Source of the DNA: Algimonas ampicilliniresistens | Lineage (GTDB): Bacteria > Pseudomonadota > Alphaproteobacteria > Caulobacterales > Maricaulaceae | Reading direction: 5' to 3' | DNA length: 64,000 nt | NCBI RefSeq assembly: GCF_030159955.1 | Contig: NZ_BSNK01000001.1 | Location: forward strand, 186,001 to 250,000 | Shown: positions 9,129 through 17,440 of the stretch, piece by piece | Layout of the letters: each line of letters opens with the position of its first letter | Position numbering within the stretch: the first letter of the stretch is position 1 | Notes under the pieces: model-generated | Database searches by the model: none | Told to the model about the DNA's origin: nothing | Seen by the model: only the letters and a program-made list of their open reading frames with translations | Position numbers and translations under genes: made by a program

Positions 9129-9530
9129 ATGACACAGATAATCAAACCCTCTCCGGCGGAAACTGCTATTCTTCAGGTTCTTTGGGAACGCCAGTCCTGC
9201 AGTGTGAAGACGATTCATGAGGAATTGAGCCGTACAAAGTCGGTCGGATATACAACGACCTTGAAACAGGTACAGCGGATGCATGATAAGGGTCTAGTCA
9301 GCCGCTCACCAGGTGAAGGGAAATCCTATAATTATCGGGCGATGGTGAGTGAGGCGGCGACCAAATCGCGGCTATTCGACCGGTTTGTAAATACGGCGTT
9401 TGAGGGGTCAGTGCCAGACCTCGTCATGCATGCGTTGGGTACGGATAAGGCCAGTCCAGGCGACATCGAAAAAATTCGTGAGTTTTTGGATTCGTTAGAC
9501 ATTGACCAAAAGACTGACAGCGCGATCTAG
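9129..9530 (+). CDS. BlaI/MecI/CopY-family transcriptional repressor
   Basis: A 133-residue winged-helix repressor. The N-terminal half is the DNA-binding domain (PSPAETAILQVLW, then TIHEELSRTKSVGYTTTLKQV and the wing MHDKGLVSRSPGEGKSYNY). The C-terminal helices (SRLFDRFVNTAFEGS, DIEKIREFLDSL) are the dimerization part that is cut in BlaI when the partner M56 protease is activated. Two matching operators lie directly upstream and the M56 protease gene follows after 39 bp, so this is a classic repressor/protease pair. However, no beta-lactamase or penicillin-binding protein gene is attached. The likely regulated gene is the TonB-dependent receptor at 11715 in the same operon, together with the pair itself. 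Confidence 0.92.
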   Translation: MTQIIKPSPAETAILQVLWERQSCSVKTIHEELSRTKSVGYTTTLKQVQRMHDKGLVSRSPGEGKSYNYRAMVSEAATKSRLFDRFVNTAFEGSVPDLVMHALGTDKASPGDIEKIREFLDSLDIDQKTDSAI

Positions 9531-9569
9531 CGATCGCAGCTGACAAAGTAAGATTAAGGGGACGAGACA

Positions 9570-11705
9570 ATGACACTGAATATCACCGCACTCTGGGACG
9601 CGCTCGGATGGTCTATTCTACACAGCCTATGGCAGGCCGCTTTGATCGGTGTTGTCGTTTTGACGCTCCGCGCTTTGGTAACAGAACGCAGAGCAAAGCT
9701 CCGCTATCTGATCGGGATGACCGGACTGGTCGGGACTTTTGGCGCCTTTCTGGCGACCTTCATGATTTTGACGATCACAAAGCTCCGTAGTTGGTCACCA
9801 ACACAAGTTTCAGGGGATCAAGCCTCTCAAGGCGGGGGCTTCACGGACCTCTCAGTGTCTGTCAGCGTTCTTCCGATCCAAAGCTTGGAAAGCGGCCTCG
9901 CGGTCGCGTTAGTGCCTTGGCTTGGTATGGCGTGGGCGATCGGGTTCGCCTTTTTGAGCCTGCAGGCCTACCGCGCTTGGGCGATGACACGTTGGCTGGC
10001 AACAAGCGGTTTGCGCACGGCGGGATCGGACTGGAACAGTCGGTTCGGCACACTTGTACAGCGCAGCCGGACGCATGAGCGGGTTCGTTTATTCATCTCT
10101 GAGCATGTCAACGGCCCGATGACATTGGGGGCGCTTCGCCCGATCGTTCTTGTCCCACTCGGGTTCTTGACATCGCTACCTTCTGCGCAAGTCGAAGCGA
10201 TCTTGCTGCATGAACTCGCACATATCCGCCGTCACGACTTCATGTTCGGTCTGATCCAAACCGCAATCAAGACGGTGCTCTACTTCAATCCAACCGTGCT
10301 TATTCTGTCGCGTTTGATTGATGTCGACCGGGAGCAAGCCTGTGACGACATCGCCGTGCAAATTTGCGGTCGGCCAACTGATTTGGCGCGGGGTCTTGCG
10401 GCGCTTCGCCTTGGGTCGCAGGCGCCTGCCTTGGCGATGGCGGCTGACGGGGGTCCCTTATTGACGCGCCTGAACCGCCTGATGGGTCGCCCGACGGCCC
10501 GAACGTCATCCAGTCGCCTGTCCGCGGTGGCGGTGTCAGCCCTCATGTTGGGAACAGCAGCGTGTAGCACAGTGTCGATGGCTCAATCGCAAACGGCAGA
10601 AATTGTCGAAGACCGTGAGACTACGGAACATGTCATGCTCCCAGAAACCGTCATACGATCGAATGGGAAAATTACTGGGAAAGTGAACGGTATTGAATTG
10701 CCGCCGATGCCTGAAATGCCGTCCGTGCCGCCTATGCCGGCCATGCCCGCGACACCCGTGGTTGCAACCCTCCCTACAGTTCCCGTGCCCAACTTCGGTG
10801 ACTATGAGACAGAGGCTGACTTCGAAGCCGCTATGGAGGCTTGGGGCGAGAAAATGGAAGCCTGGGGCGAAAAAATTGAGGCCAGTTTCGAAGGCGAGTG
10901 GGAAGAAAGAATGGAGGCCTGGGGCGAAGAGGTTGAGAAACGCTTCGATGGCGATTGGGAAGAGAGCATGGAGGCTTGGGGCGAGAAAATGGAGGCCTGG
11001 GGCGAACAGGTTGAAGCCATGGGCCTGAACCTAGGCGCTGAGGATATTCGTCACCGCGTCGAATCTGAAATGCAACATGTCTCCCTCATGCGCGAACAGG
11101 CAGCTCGTCAGGTCGAACAGTCGGAACGCAACCGTGATCAGGCCGAACGTGTCCGCGAGCAGGCGGAGCGTCAGGCAGAACAGTCTGAACGGGCTCGTGA
11201 ACAGGCCGAGCGTGTTCGAGAACAGGCGGAGCGTCGAGTGGAACAAGCCGAACGCGCTCGGGAGCGGGCTGTGCGCAAGGTCGAAGCTAAAGCTCACGCT
11301 GCAGAAAGGGCGCATAGCACAAGCCATTCCAACAGCACTCACACGGTGACGGTGTCTGATCCAGAAGAAGGCAAAACCATTATGATCAATGGCCGCCCTT
11401 TGGATGTGATGGCGCTGCGGGCTGACCTCATGGATGCTTTAGTCAAAGACGGTTTTGTGAAACGCAATGATAAGACAGTTTACATCAAACTTTGCCAAGA
11501 ATATCTGACGGTCGATGGCCGGAAAGTCAGCACTGAGCAGCGGAACCGTTACGCCAAGTTGATTTCCAAGGCAGGTCTGATTTTAGAAGATGAGATTACA
11601 TTGAAGTTTAAGAAAGACCAAGTCCGGATCAGCCTCTCTGGGGCACACCAGAAAGATCCACTCGTTATGACCTTCGGGACATTCGAACACGACCCCAAGA
11701 AGTAG
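9570..11705 (+). CDS. M56 (BlaR1-like) membrane metallopeptidase with coiled-coil periplasmic region
   Basis: A 711-residue integral-membrane zinc protease expected to cleave the BlaI-type repressor encoded just upstream. Three membrane segments lie at about 10-30, 40-65 and 100-130. The cytoplasmic catalytic loop has the zinc motif HELAH within AILLHELAHIRRHDF (around residue 215) and the later DREQACDD glutamate. A fourth hydrophobic segment follows at about 315-335. Unlike BlaR1/MecR1 there is no penicillin-binding sensor domain. Instead there is a Pro/Met-rich stretch (PPMPEMPSVPPMPAMP), five MEAWGE repeats, a long charged heptad coiled coil of REQAER units, and a small C-terminal domain of about 120 residues with no motif I recognise. 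The signal sensed is therefore not a beta-lactam in any obvious way. TonB-like periplasm spanning is an inference. Confidence 0.87.
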   Translation: MTLNITALWDALGWSILHSLWQAALIGVVVLTLRALVTERRAKLRYLIGMTGLVGTFGAFLATFMILTITKLRSWSPTQVSGDQASQGGGFTDLSVSVSVLPIQSLESGLAVALVPWLGMAWAIGFAFLSLQAYRAWAMTRWLATSGLRTAGSDWNSRFGTLVQRSRTHERVRLFISEHVNGPMTLGALRPIVLVPLGFLTSLPSAQVEAILLHELAHIRRHDFMFGLIQTAIKTVLYFNPTVLILSRLIDVDREQACDDIAVQICGRPTDLARGLAALRLGSQAPALAMAADGGPLLTRLNRLMGRPTARTSSSRLSAVAVSALMLGTAACSTVSMAQSQTAEIVEDRETTEHVMLPETVIRSNGKITGKVNGIELPPMPEMPSVPPMPAMPATPVVATLPTVPVPNFGDYETEADFEAAMEAWGEKMEAWGEKIEASFEGEWEERMEAWGEEVEKRFDGDWEESMEAWGEKMEAWGEQVEAMGLNLGAEDIRHRVESEMQHVSLMREQAARQVEQSERNRDQAERVREQAERQAEQSERAREQAERVREQAERRVEQAERARERAVRKVEAKAHAAERAHSTSHSNSTHTVTVSDPEEGKTIMINGRPLDVMALRADLMDALVKDGFVKRNDKTVYIKLCQEYLTVDGRKVSTEQRNRYAKLISKAGLILEDEITLKFKKDQVRISLSGAHQKDPLVMTFGTFEHDPKK
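10833..11006 (+). repeat. MEAWGE peptide repeats in the M56 protease
   Basis: Five copies of Met-Glu-Ala-Trp-Gly-Glu (first at 10833, last at 10989) are embedded in acidic sequence and separated by 0 to about 14 residues, including GEWEER and GDWEES variants. The DNA copies (atggaggc-ttggggcgag and near variants) are similar enough to have arisen by duplication and could recombine. Confidence 0.8.
11091..11316 (+). repeat. REQAER heptad-like repeats (predicted coiled coil)
   Basis: About ten degenerate units of the form R-E/D-Q-A-E-R-x, alternating with VEQSER/AEQSER. They run without proline and are followed by AKAHAAERAH. The strong charge periodicity predicts a long helix or coiled coil on the periplasmic side of the protease. 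DNA units such as gaacaggcggagcgt recur. Confidence 0.75.
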
Positions 11706-11714
11706 GGTATCTTC

Positions 11715-13892
11715 ATGTCTAATGTTCTCAAGCCGCTTCTGGCGGTCACGACATCGCTTTGCCTAATCACAGGTCTAACCTCTGGCGCTCACGCTGTCAT
11801 ACAACCTGTTGAGCAAGCCCCAGAACAAACATCAGAACAAACATCAGAACAGGCGGCTGAAACAACCCTTCCAGCCGTTGCGGGGACTTCGACCTCCAAG
11901 GAAGTCCCCGCGCCCGATACTTACCCGGCCAGCTATTTCGCTAGCTATGTCCCCAGAACGGCGTTGGACATGGTCCGGCGGATTCCGGGGTTTCAGGTCC
12001 AGAGTGGGGATACTGGACGTCGTGGCTTGGGACAGGGCGGCGCCAATGTTCTGATCAATGGCGAGCGATTAACCGGCAAGGCTGACGCACGAGACGAGTT
12101 AGAGAAAATCTTAGCGGATAATGTCGTTGAAATCCGTATCCGCGACGGCGCATCTCTCTCGATCCCCGGTTTGAGCGGGCAGGTCGCAGATATAACGGTG
12201 AGCCAATCAGGCGGCTTGAAGGGAACGTGGGAGTGGAATCCTCAATTCCGCCGCGACCTCGAACCCAATTTGTTGAATGCAGAAATCAACTTGTCAGGGG
12301 AATTCGATGTCGCAGGCGGTCTCACCTACGCTCTGCAATTGCGTGAATATGGATTTCGGGGAGGGGCGACCTCAGATGAAACGCGGTCCGATGCTTCGGG
12401 CATAATCTTTGAGCATCGTACGGAGAAGATACAGAATTTCGGTGATCGGCCGGGCGTTGCGCTCAACCTCGGCTGGACGCCTGCTCCGGATCACAAGATC
12501 AACCTGAATACGGAATACTACCTGTTCAATTTCAATCGTTCAGCTACGGGAATTCGAACGCCTGTTACGGCAGACGGGGATGACAGTCTGACCCTCGCAA
12601 CTGAAAGTGAGGATGAGTGGAATCTGGAAATTGACGGTGACTACGAATTTCCGTTCTTGGATGGGCAGCTCAAGATTACGGGTGTTCTTGATCGCGAACA
12701 TTCGCCGACAAGTCGCGGGTTTGCTGTTTTTGACCCTCAAACGGGTTTTGTTGAAGCCAGTCGATTTGACCAGACCGCTGAAGAATTAGAGCTCGTTGGC
12801 CGCGTTGAATATTCTTGGAGTTTGCCGGAGGGCGGTGACTGGCAGTTTGCGGGTGAAGGCGCTTATAATGAGCTGGATATTGAGCAACAACTTCTGACGC
12901 AAGAGCCAGACATGGCCTTTGTGGGTAGGCCGATGACAGGATTTAATGTCAGCGAAGATCGTTTCGAAGGTACGGTGACGCATAGCCGTCCCTATGGTGA
13001 CAAATGGGATTTGCAAGCTTCTGCTGGGGTTGAATATTCAAAACTGATGCAGGAACGCCTTGGATTGGCATCGGTCGATCCACGCGAGTTTGTTCGTCCA
13101 AAGGGCTTTCTGTCTGCGACCTACAAGGTCGATGATAGTTTCCAGATCCGCTCAAAAGTGGAGCGCGAAGTTGGACAACTCAATTTCTTCGATTTTATCT
13201 CATCCGTCGATCTTCAGGAAGATTTGGATCGATCCGCTAATCCGGATCTCATCCCTTCGCAAAGCTGGTTGGCTAGTCTCGAATTCGACAAGGATTTTGG
13301 ACAGGGTAACACGTTCCGGATCGAGTTTTACGGCGCGGCGATATCGGACACGGTGGACCGAATTCCAATTGGTGTCGATGGCGACGGTGTTGGCAATATC
13401 GGCAAGGCTTACCGCTATGGCTTTGACGTCGCGACGACGCTTAAAGGTGACAAATGGGGTTTGCCGGGCACCGAGCTAAACTTGATCTTCGATTGGCGCG
13501 ACTCAACCGTAGATGATCCTGTGTTAGCTTTCGGACGACGACTGAACGGGGACAAGAAAATCTATTATGAAGCCAGCTATCGCCACGATATTCCAAGAAC
13601 GGATTGGGCGTATGGTTTTTATGTCGAGCATTATGTTTCAGCCGAACGCTACCGGTTATTTTCGGTGGATCGGAACGGGAATGATAGACCGTTTACGCGC
13701 GTGTTCATCGAGCATAAAAATCTCGCTGGCATGACCCTGAACGCCAGTATTTCTAACCTCATCGGGCAAGAGGAATTTTTCGAGCGGACGCGATTTACCG
13801 CGCGGCGCGATGTAGGCGTCATAAAGGAAATGCAGGACTCCAAGTTCGCCTTTGGTCCGATCCTTCGTTTCTCTCTCAGCGGGAGCTTTTAG
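11715..13892 (+). CDS. TonB-dependent outer-membrane receptor linked to the BlaI/M56 pair
   Basis: A 725-residue outer-membrane protein. Residues 1-27 form a signal peptide (ending SGAHA), followed by a Gln/Glu/Thr-rich linker with EQTSEQ repeats. Then comes a plug domain (DMVRRIPGFQVQSGDTG, VLINGERLTGK, VEIRIRDGASLSIPG) and a long run of amphipathic strands ending in LRFSLSGSF with a terminal Phe, as expected for a 22-strand barrel. It starts only 9 bp after the M56 protease stop, so it is almost certainly cotranscribed and under the BlaI operators. The ligand is unknown; the plug resembles receptors lacking siderophore-specific signatures. Repressor, protease and receptor together suggest envelope-signal-controlled uptake. 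Confidence 0.88.
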   Translation: MSNVLKPLLAVTTSLCLITGLTSGAHAVIQPVEQAPEQTSEQTSEQAAETTLPAVAGTSTSKEVPAPDTYPASYFASYVPRTALDMVRRIPGFQVQSGDTGRRGLGQGGANVLINGERLTGKADARDELEKILADNVVEIRIRDGASLSIPGLSGQVADITVSQSGGLKGTWEWNPQFRRDLEPNLLNAEINLSGEFDVAGGLTYALQLREYGFRGGATSDETRSDASGIIFEHRTEKIQNFGDRPGVALNLGWTPAPDHKINLNTEYYLFNFNRSATGIRTPVTADGDDSLTLATESEDEWNLEIDGDYEFPFLDGQLKITGVLDREHSPTSRGFAVFDPQTGFVEASRFDQTAEELELVGRVEYSWSLPEGGDWQFAGEGAYNELDIEQQLLTQEPDMAFVGRPMTGFNVSEDRFEGTVTHSRPYGDKWDLQASAGVEYSKLMQERLGLASVDPREFVRPKGFLSATYKVDDSFQIRSKVEREVGQLNFFDFISSVDLQEDLDRSANPDLIPSQSWLASLEFDKDFGQGNTFRIEFYGAAISDTVDRIPIGVDGDGVGNIGKAYRYGFDVATTLKGDKWGLPGTELNLIFDWRDSTVDDPVLAFGRRLNGDKKIYYEASYRHDIPRTDWAYGFYVEHYVSAERYRLFSVDRNGNDRPFTRVFIEHKNLAGMTLNASISNLIGQEEFFERTRFTARRDVGVIKEMQDSKFAFGPILRFSLSGSF

Positions 13893-13907
13893 TAGGGTGA
13901 GACGAGT

Positions 13908-15215
13908 TTAGCTTTGCTCAGTAAGCGGCAGGGTCAGCGTAAAAATGGTGAGGTGTGGGTTCGGCGTGATGTCGAGCGTGCCGTCATGACGCAGAGCGAT
14001 GGATCGGCACAAGGCTAAGCCGAGGCCATGCCCCTGTTTTTCCGCCATGTCAGGGTGGCGGAAGAAGGGCGTGAAAATTTCGGAACGGAGTTCGCCGAGA
14101 ATTTGCGGGCCTTGATTGGCTACGGAAAGAACAGCCTTATTCCCGAGTGTGTCAATTGAGATAATGATATCGGTGTTGGGGTCGGCATACTTCAGCGCAT
14201 TATCGATCAGGTTGGAAATCAGTCGGCCAATTTGGGCGGGAGCGGCATCAACGACCGCTTTAGCGCGAGCTTCTAGAACCAGATGCTGGCCACGAAGTTC
14301 TGCGACAGGTTCGAACAGTTCCACCATATTGGCACCTAATTCGGCCAAATCGACGGGCTCGAGATTACGCCGATCCCCTTGCTGCGCTTCAGCCGATGAC
14401 ACATCGAGCAACCCATCCAACAGGCGGAGGCTGGACTTCAATTCGGCCCTCGCCTTGGCCAGCGCTGGATCAGCGCGTGTGTTGGATTGGGCTTTCAGCA
14501 GAGCGGCATCAAGCCGTGTCAGCGGTGAGCGCATTTCATGGGCGACTTGGTCAGTCACGCGCTTGCGTAGATTGAGTAACCGTTCGGCGCGTCCGATCAT
14601 GCCATTAATATGAGAGGCCAACGCCCCAAGCTCGTCTTCTTGCCCTGTCTCGGGCAGGCGCGCATCAAGATGACCTTTACCGACATGGTCGAGCGTGTCG
14701 TTCATCTGGCCGATCCGTTGCCGCAAAGATCCTGTCGCGCGGACGGCTATCAGCGCAGCCAGAGCGATCAGGGCAACTAACCCGATGAGCGTGTTACGAA
14801 GTTGAACCCAAGCCGCCTTGCGGATCGCGCTATTCTCACGCGCGACAATCAATGTTTCTCCGCCCTGAAACACTGTCGCTCGTAAAGTGAGAGATCCAAA
14901 GTTAGTGGATTGAACAATGGTGGGGTCGGTCAGCTTTGAGCTTTGAGTGATGGCCGCGCTGAGATCGCCGGATCGGGGTAGACCCCCTTGGTCCTCAAAT
15001 CGATAATGTGCTCCGGCTCGACTCAGTGGCGATAGCGCGAGGCGCTGTGAGATCGCAACATCAACCGCATCCGGACCTTGTGTGAGGTAGACTTCTGACA
15101 GGCTGGCCACGTCGTCATTGATCTGGTTCGTGATTTCTGTGCGCAAGCCGCACACTGTTTGCCACCCGCTCAAGGTCATAATCAAAGCGAAGATCAGCGC
15201 AGGCGCAAGGATCAA
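13908..15215 (-). CDS. Sensor histidine kinase (EnvZ/QseC type)
   Basis: A membrane kinase of 435 or more residues paired with the OmpR-type regulator just upstream. After a first membrane segment (LAPALIFALIMTLSGW) comes a periplasmic region of about 120 residues, a second segment (LIGLVALIALAALIAV), a HAMP linker (ATGSLRQRIGQ..HLDARLPETGQEDELGALASHIN), HisKA with VAHEMRSPLTRLDAALLKAQ and an ATPase domain with NLIDNALKYA and GHGLGLALCRSIALRHDG. The only standard start in frame near the beginning is TTG 15215, which begins inside the first membrane segment. The 18 codons before it encode a typical kinase N-terminus (YRRSVFSRLTAEL) back to an ATT that overlaps the regulator's stop codon. The true start may therefore be non-canonical. 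Confidence 0.87.
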   Translation of the reverse strand: MILAPALIFALIMTLSGWQTVCGLRTEITNQINDDVASLSEVYLTQGPDAVDVAISQRLALSPLSRAGAHYRFEDQGGLPRSGDLSAAITQSSKLTDPTIVQSTNFGSLTLRATVFQGGETLIVARENSAIRKAAWVQLRNTLIGLVALIALAALIAVRATGSLRQRIGQMNDTLDHVGKGHLDARLPETGQEDELGALASHINGMIGRAERLLNLRKRVTDQVAHEMRSPLTRLDAALLKAQSNTRADPALAKARAELKSSLRLLDGLLDVSSAEAQQGDRRNLEPVDLAELGANMVELFEPVAELRGQHLVLEARAKAVVDAAPAQIGRLISNLIDNALKYADPNTDIIISIDTLGNKAVLSVANQGPQILGELRSEIFTPFFRHPDMAEKQGHGLGLALCRSIALRHDGTLDITPNPHLTIFTLTLPLTEQS

Positions 15216-15268
15216 CTCGGCGGTGAGACGAGAGAAGACAGATCGGCGATATGCGCGCGGGGGAAAAA

Positions 15269-15952
15269 TTATTCAGGACCGAATGTGTAGCCAAGGCCGC
15301 GCACGGTTCGCAGCAAGGGCGTCTTGTGATCGCCGTCGAGTTTTCGTCGTAGCCGGCCAATATTCACATCGACGACGTTGGTGCCGGGATCGAAGCTCAT
15401 ATTCCAAACATCGCGAAGCAACATATCACGCGTGATAAGCGCGTCGGCATTATCGGCAAAATAGATCAGAAGGTCGAATTCTTTAGGGCTCAATTTGAGA
15501 TGCTGGCCAGCGCGGTGCGCGGTGCGCGCCTTGTCATGAATTTCCAGATCATCAATCATACGAAGATCGGTTCGAACGTGTCCGCGTGAGCGGCGCAGGA
15601 GCGCAGAGATGCGCGCCACGAGTTCGGCTGGCTCAAACGGTTTGGCGAGGTAATCATCCGCGCCTCGCTGATAGCCCTCCACCTTGTTTTCGGAATTTCC
15701 GAGCGCCGTTAGCATCAGCACCGGGGTTTCAATTCCATTGGCCCGCAAATTCTCGACCATCTCCAAACCTTCACCGTCAGGGAGCATGCGGTCGAAGATA
15801 AAAACATCATAGGGATTGGCTTTGGCCGCATGCAGCCCCTCCTTAGTCTGGGCGTGAAGGGTTACCGTCCAGCCTTCGGCACGCAGAACCTGCTGAATAT
15901 AATTTGCAATGTCCGGTTCGTCCTCAATGAGGAGGATGGATGTATCCGTCAT
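15269..15952 (-). CDS. OmpR/PhoB-family response regulator
   Basis: A 227-residue two-domain DNA-binding regulator. The receiver (1-120) has the acidic pair in LLIEDEPD, phospho-acceptor Asp54 in FIFDRMLPDG and Lys104 in YLAKPFEP. The winged-helix domain shows HLKLSPKEFDLLIYFA, ALITRDMLLRDVW, VVDVNIGRLRRKLD and TVRGLGYTF. The gene precedes its kinase with essentially no gap. It is divergent from a small lipoprotein gene at 16057, which makes that gene a candidate target. The stimulus and regulon are not evident from the sequence. Confidence 0.94.
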   Translation of the reverse strand: MTDTSILLIEDEPDIANYIQQVLRAEGWTVTLHAQTKEGLHAAKANPYDVFIFDRMLPDGEGLEMVENLRANGIETPVLMLTALGNSENKVEGYQRGADDYLAKPFEPAELVARISALLRRSRGHVRTDLRMIDDLEIHDKARTAHRAGQHLKLSPKEFDLLIYFADNADALITRDMLLRDVWNMSFDPGTNVVDVNIGRLRRKLDGDHKTPLLRTVRGLGYTFGPE

Positions 15953-16056
15953 GTTCCGTTCCCTGATCGGATCGACACCTGCTTCGTGTTTGTTTGAAAA
16001 ATAGTCTTTACAGAGTTCGCGCGCTCTTCCAATTTTGTAATCGGAGGTCGCACACC

Positions 16057-16698
16057 ATGCGCGTTGGTTTTTTCCCAGTTTTGATGTCGGCGTTGCTGCT
16101 CTGCGCGTGCGAAGCGGCTGATAGATCTGTGCAGGCGACCCACGCTGACGTCACGACCAGTGTCGCCGCCAAACATATTGAGACGACCATCCCTGATCAT
16201 CACGCGCGCATTATCGCGCTGGTTGAAGCGGGCGAGGCGGCTTTGGCGGATCAGGATGCGTCCAAACTGTTTGATGTGTCTCAGAAACTGCAGCTGTTGG
16301 GGGCGTCGCCGATTGGTGGCACAGAAGATTTGGCCAAAAGCTGGGTTCTTATGGCCCATGACCTGACTCCCGAAAACGACCGGCAATCCATTCCCTTTCG
16401 AGGACGCATTAAAGGGCCAGCCTATCGCCGCCACACGCTGGCGCCTGGAGAGCAAGATATCATTGAAGATATTTTCTATGCGGCAGAACCTGCTGAAATG
16501 ACGCTGAAATCTATGAATAACTCGACCCTGGAATGGCAAATTGCTCAGGACGGCACGGACGATGCGCCTGTCTGTGACGGCGTTGTTGGCGATCGGGCGA
16601 AGAGTTGTCGCTTCCTGCCACTTTGGACCTCGAAATATCGGATCCGGATTTCCAATGTGTCGGATCAAACCGCGACCTATCTGTTCGTGACGAACTGA
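16057..16698 (+). CDS. Exported lipoprotein of unknown function
   Basis: A 213-residue product with a lipoprotein signal peptide (MRVGFFPVLMSALLLCACEA, lipobox LLCAC near residues 14-18). ATG 16057 follows GGAGG by nine bases. An upstream in-frame start at 15994 lacks this site. The mature part is acidic to neutral. An alpha-helical first half has a Leu/Ala-rich stretch (HHARIIALVEAGEAALADQD), and a beta-rich second half carries a pair of cysteines (VCDGVVGDRAKSC) that could form a disulfide. No family is recognised. It is divergent from the two-component system, so it may be part of its regulon (inference). Confidence 0.68.
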   Translation: MRVGFFPVLMSALLLCACEAADRSVQATHADVTTSVAAKHIETTIPDHHARIIALVEAGEAALADQDASKLFDVSQKLQLLGASPIGGTEDLAKSWVLMAHDLTPENDRQSIPFRGRIKGPAYRRHTLAPGEQDIIEDIFYAAEPAEMTLKSMNNSTLEWQIAQDGTDDAPVCDGVVGDRAKSCRFLPLWTSKYRIRISNVSDQTATYLFVTN

Positions 16699-16719
16699 GA
16701 CTATTAGGTCTCATAGTCT
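16698..16719. other. Hairpin after the lipoprotein gene
   Basis: AGACTAT (16698-16704) and ATAGTCT (16713-16719) are perfect 7-bp complementary arms around an 8-base loop, starting at the stop codon of the lipoprotein gene. No T-run follows, so it is a weak terminator candidate or an mRNA 3'-end stabiliser. Confidence 0.4.
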
Positions 16720-16738
16720 AACAAACCGGCCTTATTTC

Positions 16739-16790
16739 ATGACAAATCCCGTTAGGTGCCAGCCTCGCCTAACCTAACACTTATTGTCAT
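16739..16790. promoter_or_regulatory. Symmetric nested dyad upstream of a small-ORF operon
   Basis: Outer arms ATGACAA (16739-16745) and TTGTCAT (16784-16790) enclose inner arms GTTAGG (16751-16756) and CCTAAC (16773-16778). Each inner arm is exactly 5 bases from its outer arm, so the whole 52-bp element is symmetric. A second CCTAAC overlaps at 16768. It could be a double operator or a stem in the leader of the genes at 16846 and 16902. No regulator is assigned. Confidence 0.4.
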
Positions 16791-16845
16791 TTGAACGCTG
16801 CCCCTTCGCCCCTCTACCCAAAAGTCGGCGCAGGAGGAGGCGGCA

Positions 16846-16905
16846 ATGGCGGGATATGCAGGAAAAGATCGAACGATCATTGAGTTGATCGAACGTGTAG
16901 CGTGA
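16846..16905 (+). CDS. Possible 19-residue leader peptide
   Basis: A tiny frame, ATG at 16846 to TGA at 16903-16905, encoding MAGYAGKDRTIIELIERVA. It has the strongest ribosome-binding site in the neighbourhood (AGGAGG ending about 6 bases before the ATG). Its stop overlaps the GTG start of the next gene as GTGA, the usual arrangement for translational coupling. It may be a leader that feeds ribosomes to the next gene. Alternatively it is the true N-terminus of that protein with a frameshift between the two. It is too short for homology evidence. Confidence 0.45.
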   Translation: MAGYAGKDRTIIELIERVA

Positions 16906-17309
16906 TCGCTTTGTCAGGACATCTCAAAGGGTTCATTCTGATCGCGGCGATTTTGCCAGGCACCGCCGTCTATAATGCTCCCACGGACACGCTAAATGTT
17001 TCGATATGCAGCGTGGCTTTCCCGTTCATCGTGGACAGAACTTTTTACCGGACCAAAACCCGGCAAGAATTGCGCGAACGCGGTCTGCAGGGCGATCCGG
17101 TTGGTCTCTATTTTCTAGCGCAGCAGGATTTAGAGGCAGGTCTGAAGACAGAGGCCATACTGAAACTTGAACGAGCCGCCAGCGCGGGTCTTGGCTCTGC
17201 CTATGATAGGCTTGCTGTCTTATATGATGATCGCGGCGACCGGAAAGCCGCCGGCGTGGCTCGCCATTGTTCCGCGCGGTTGCAGATGATGACATTCAGC
17301 CAGCCCTGA
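16902..17309 (+). CDS. Small exported protein with a Sel1-like repeat
   Basis: A 135-residue product starting at GTG 16902 and overlapping the preceding 19-codon frame. A hydrophobic N-terminal segment (FILIAAILPGTAVY) suggests export or a membrane anchor. The second half (GDPVGLYFLAQQDLEAG..ILKLERAASAGLGSAYDRLAVLYDD) has the alternating small-residue pattern of one or two Sel1/TPR-like helical repeats, which usually mediate protein contacts. A late Cys (ARHCSARLQ) is present. No enzyme motif is visible. Its start depends on the coupling described for the upstream frame, so the N-terminus is uncertain. Confidence 0.55.
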   Translation: MIALSGHLKGFILIAAILPGTAVYNAPTDTLNVSICSVAFPFIVDRTFYRTKTRQELRERGLQGDPVGLYFLAQQDLEAGLKTEAILKLERAASAGLGSAYDRLAVLYDDRGDRKAAGVARHCSARLQMMTFSQP

Positions 17310-17440
17310 CAGTCGTGGCCCGTGGGTCTGGAGCATTGGCCACTCCGATAGCAGGGCGGCTGGACTCGGCTCTAGCCTAGCGCCATTTGGCCGATTAAGT
17401 GGGGGCGCCAATTGATCGGCACGGCTTGGGACCATCCGTC

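Noticed and set aside
9570-11705. Annotating the M56 protein as a beta-lactam sensor (BlaR1)
   Set aside because: The N-terminal protease part and HELAH motif fit, but there is no penicillin-binding domain; the C-terminal part is repeats and coiled coil, and no beta-lactamase is linked.
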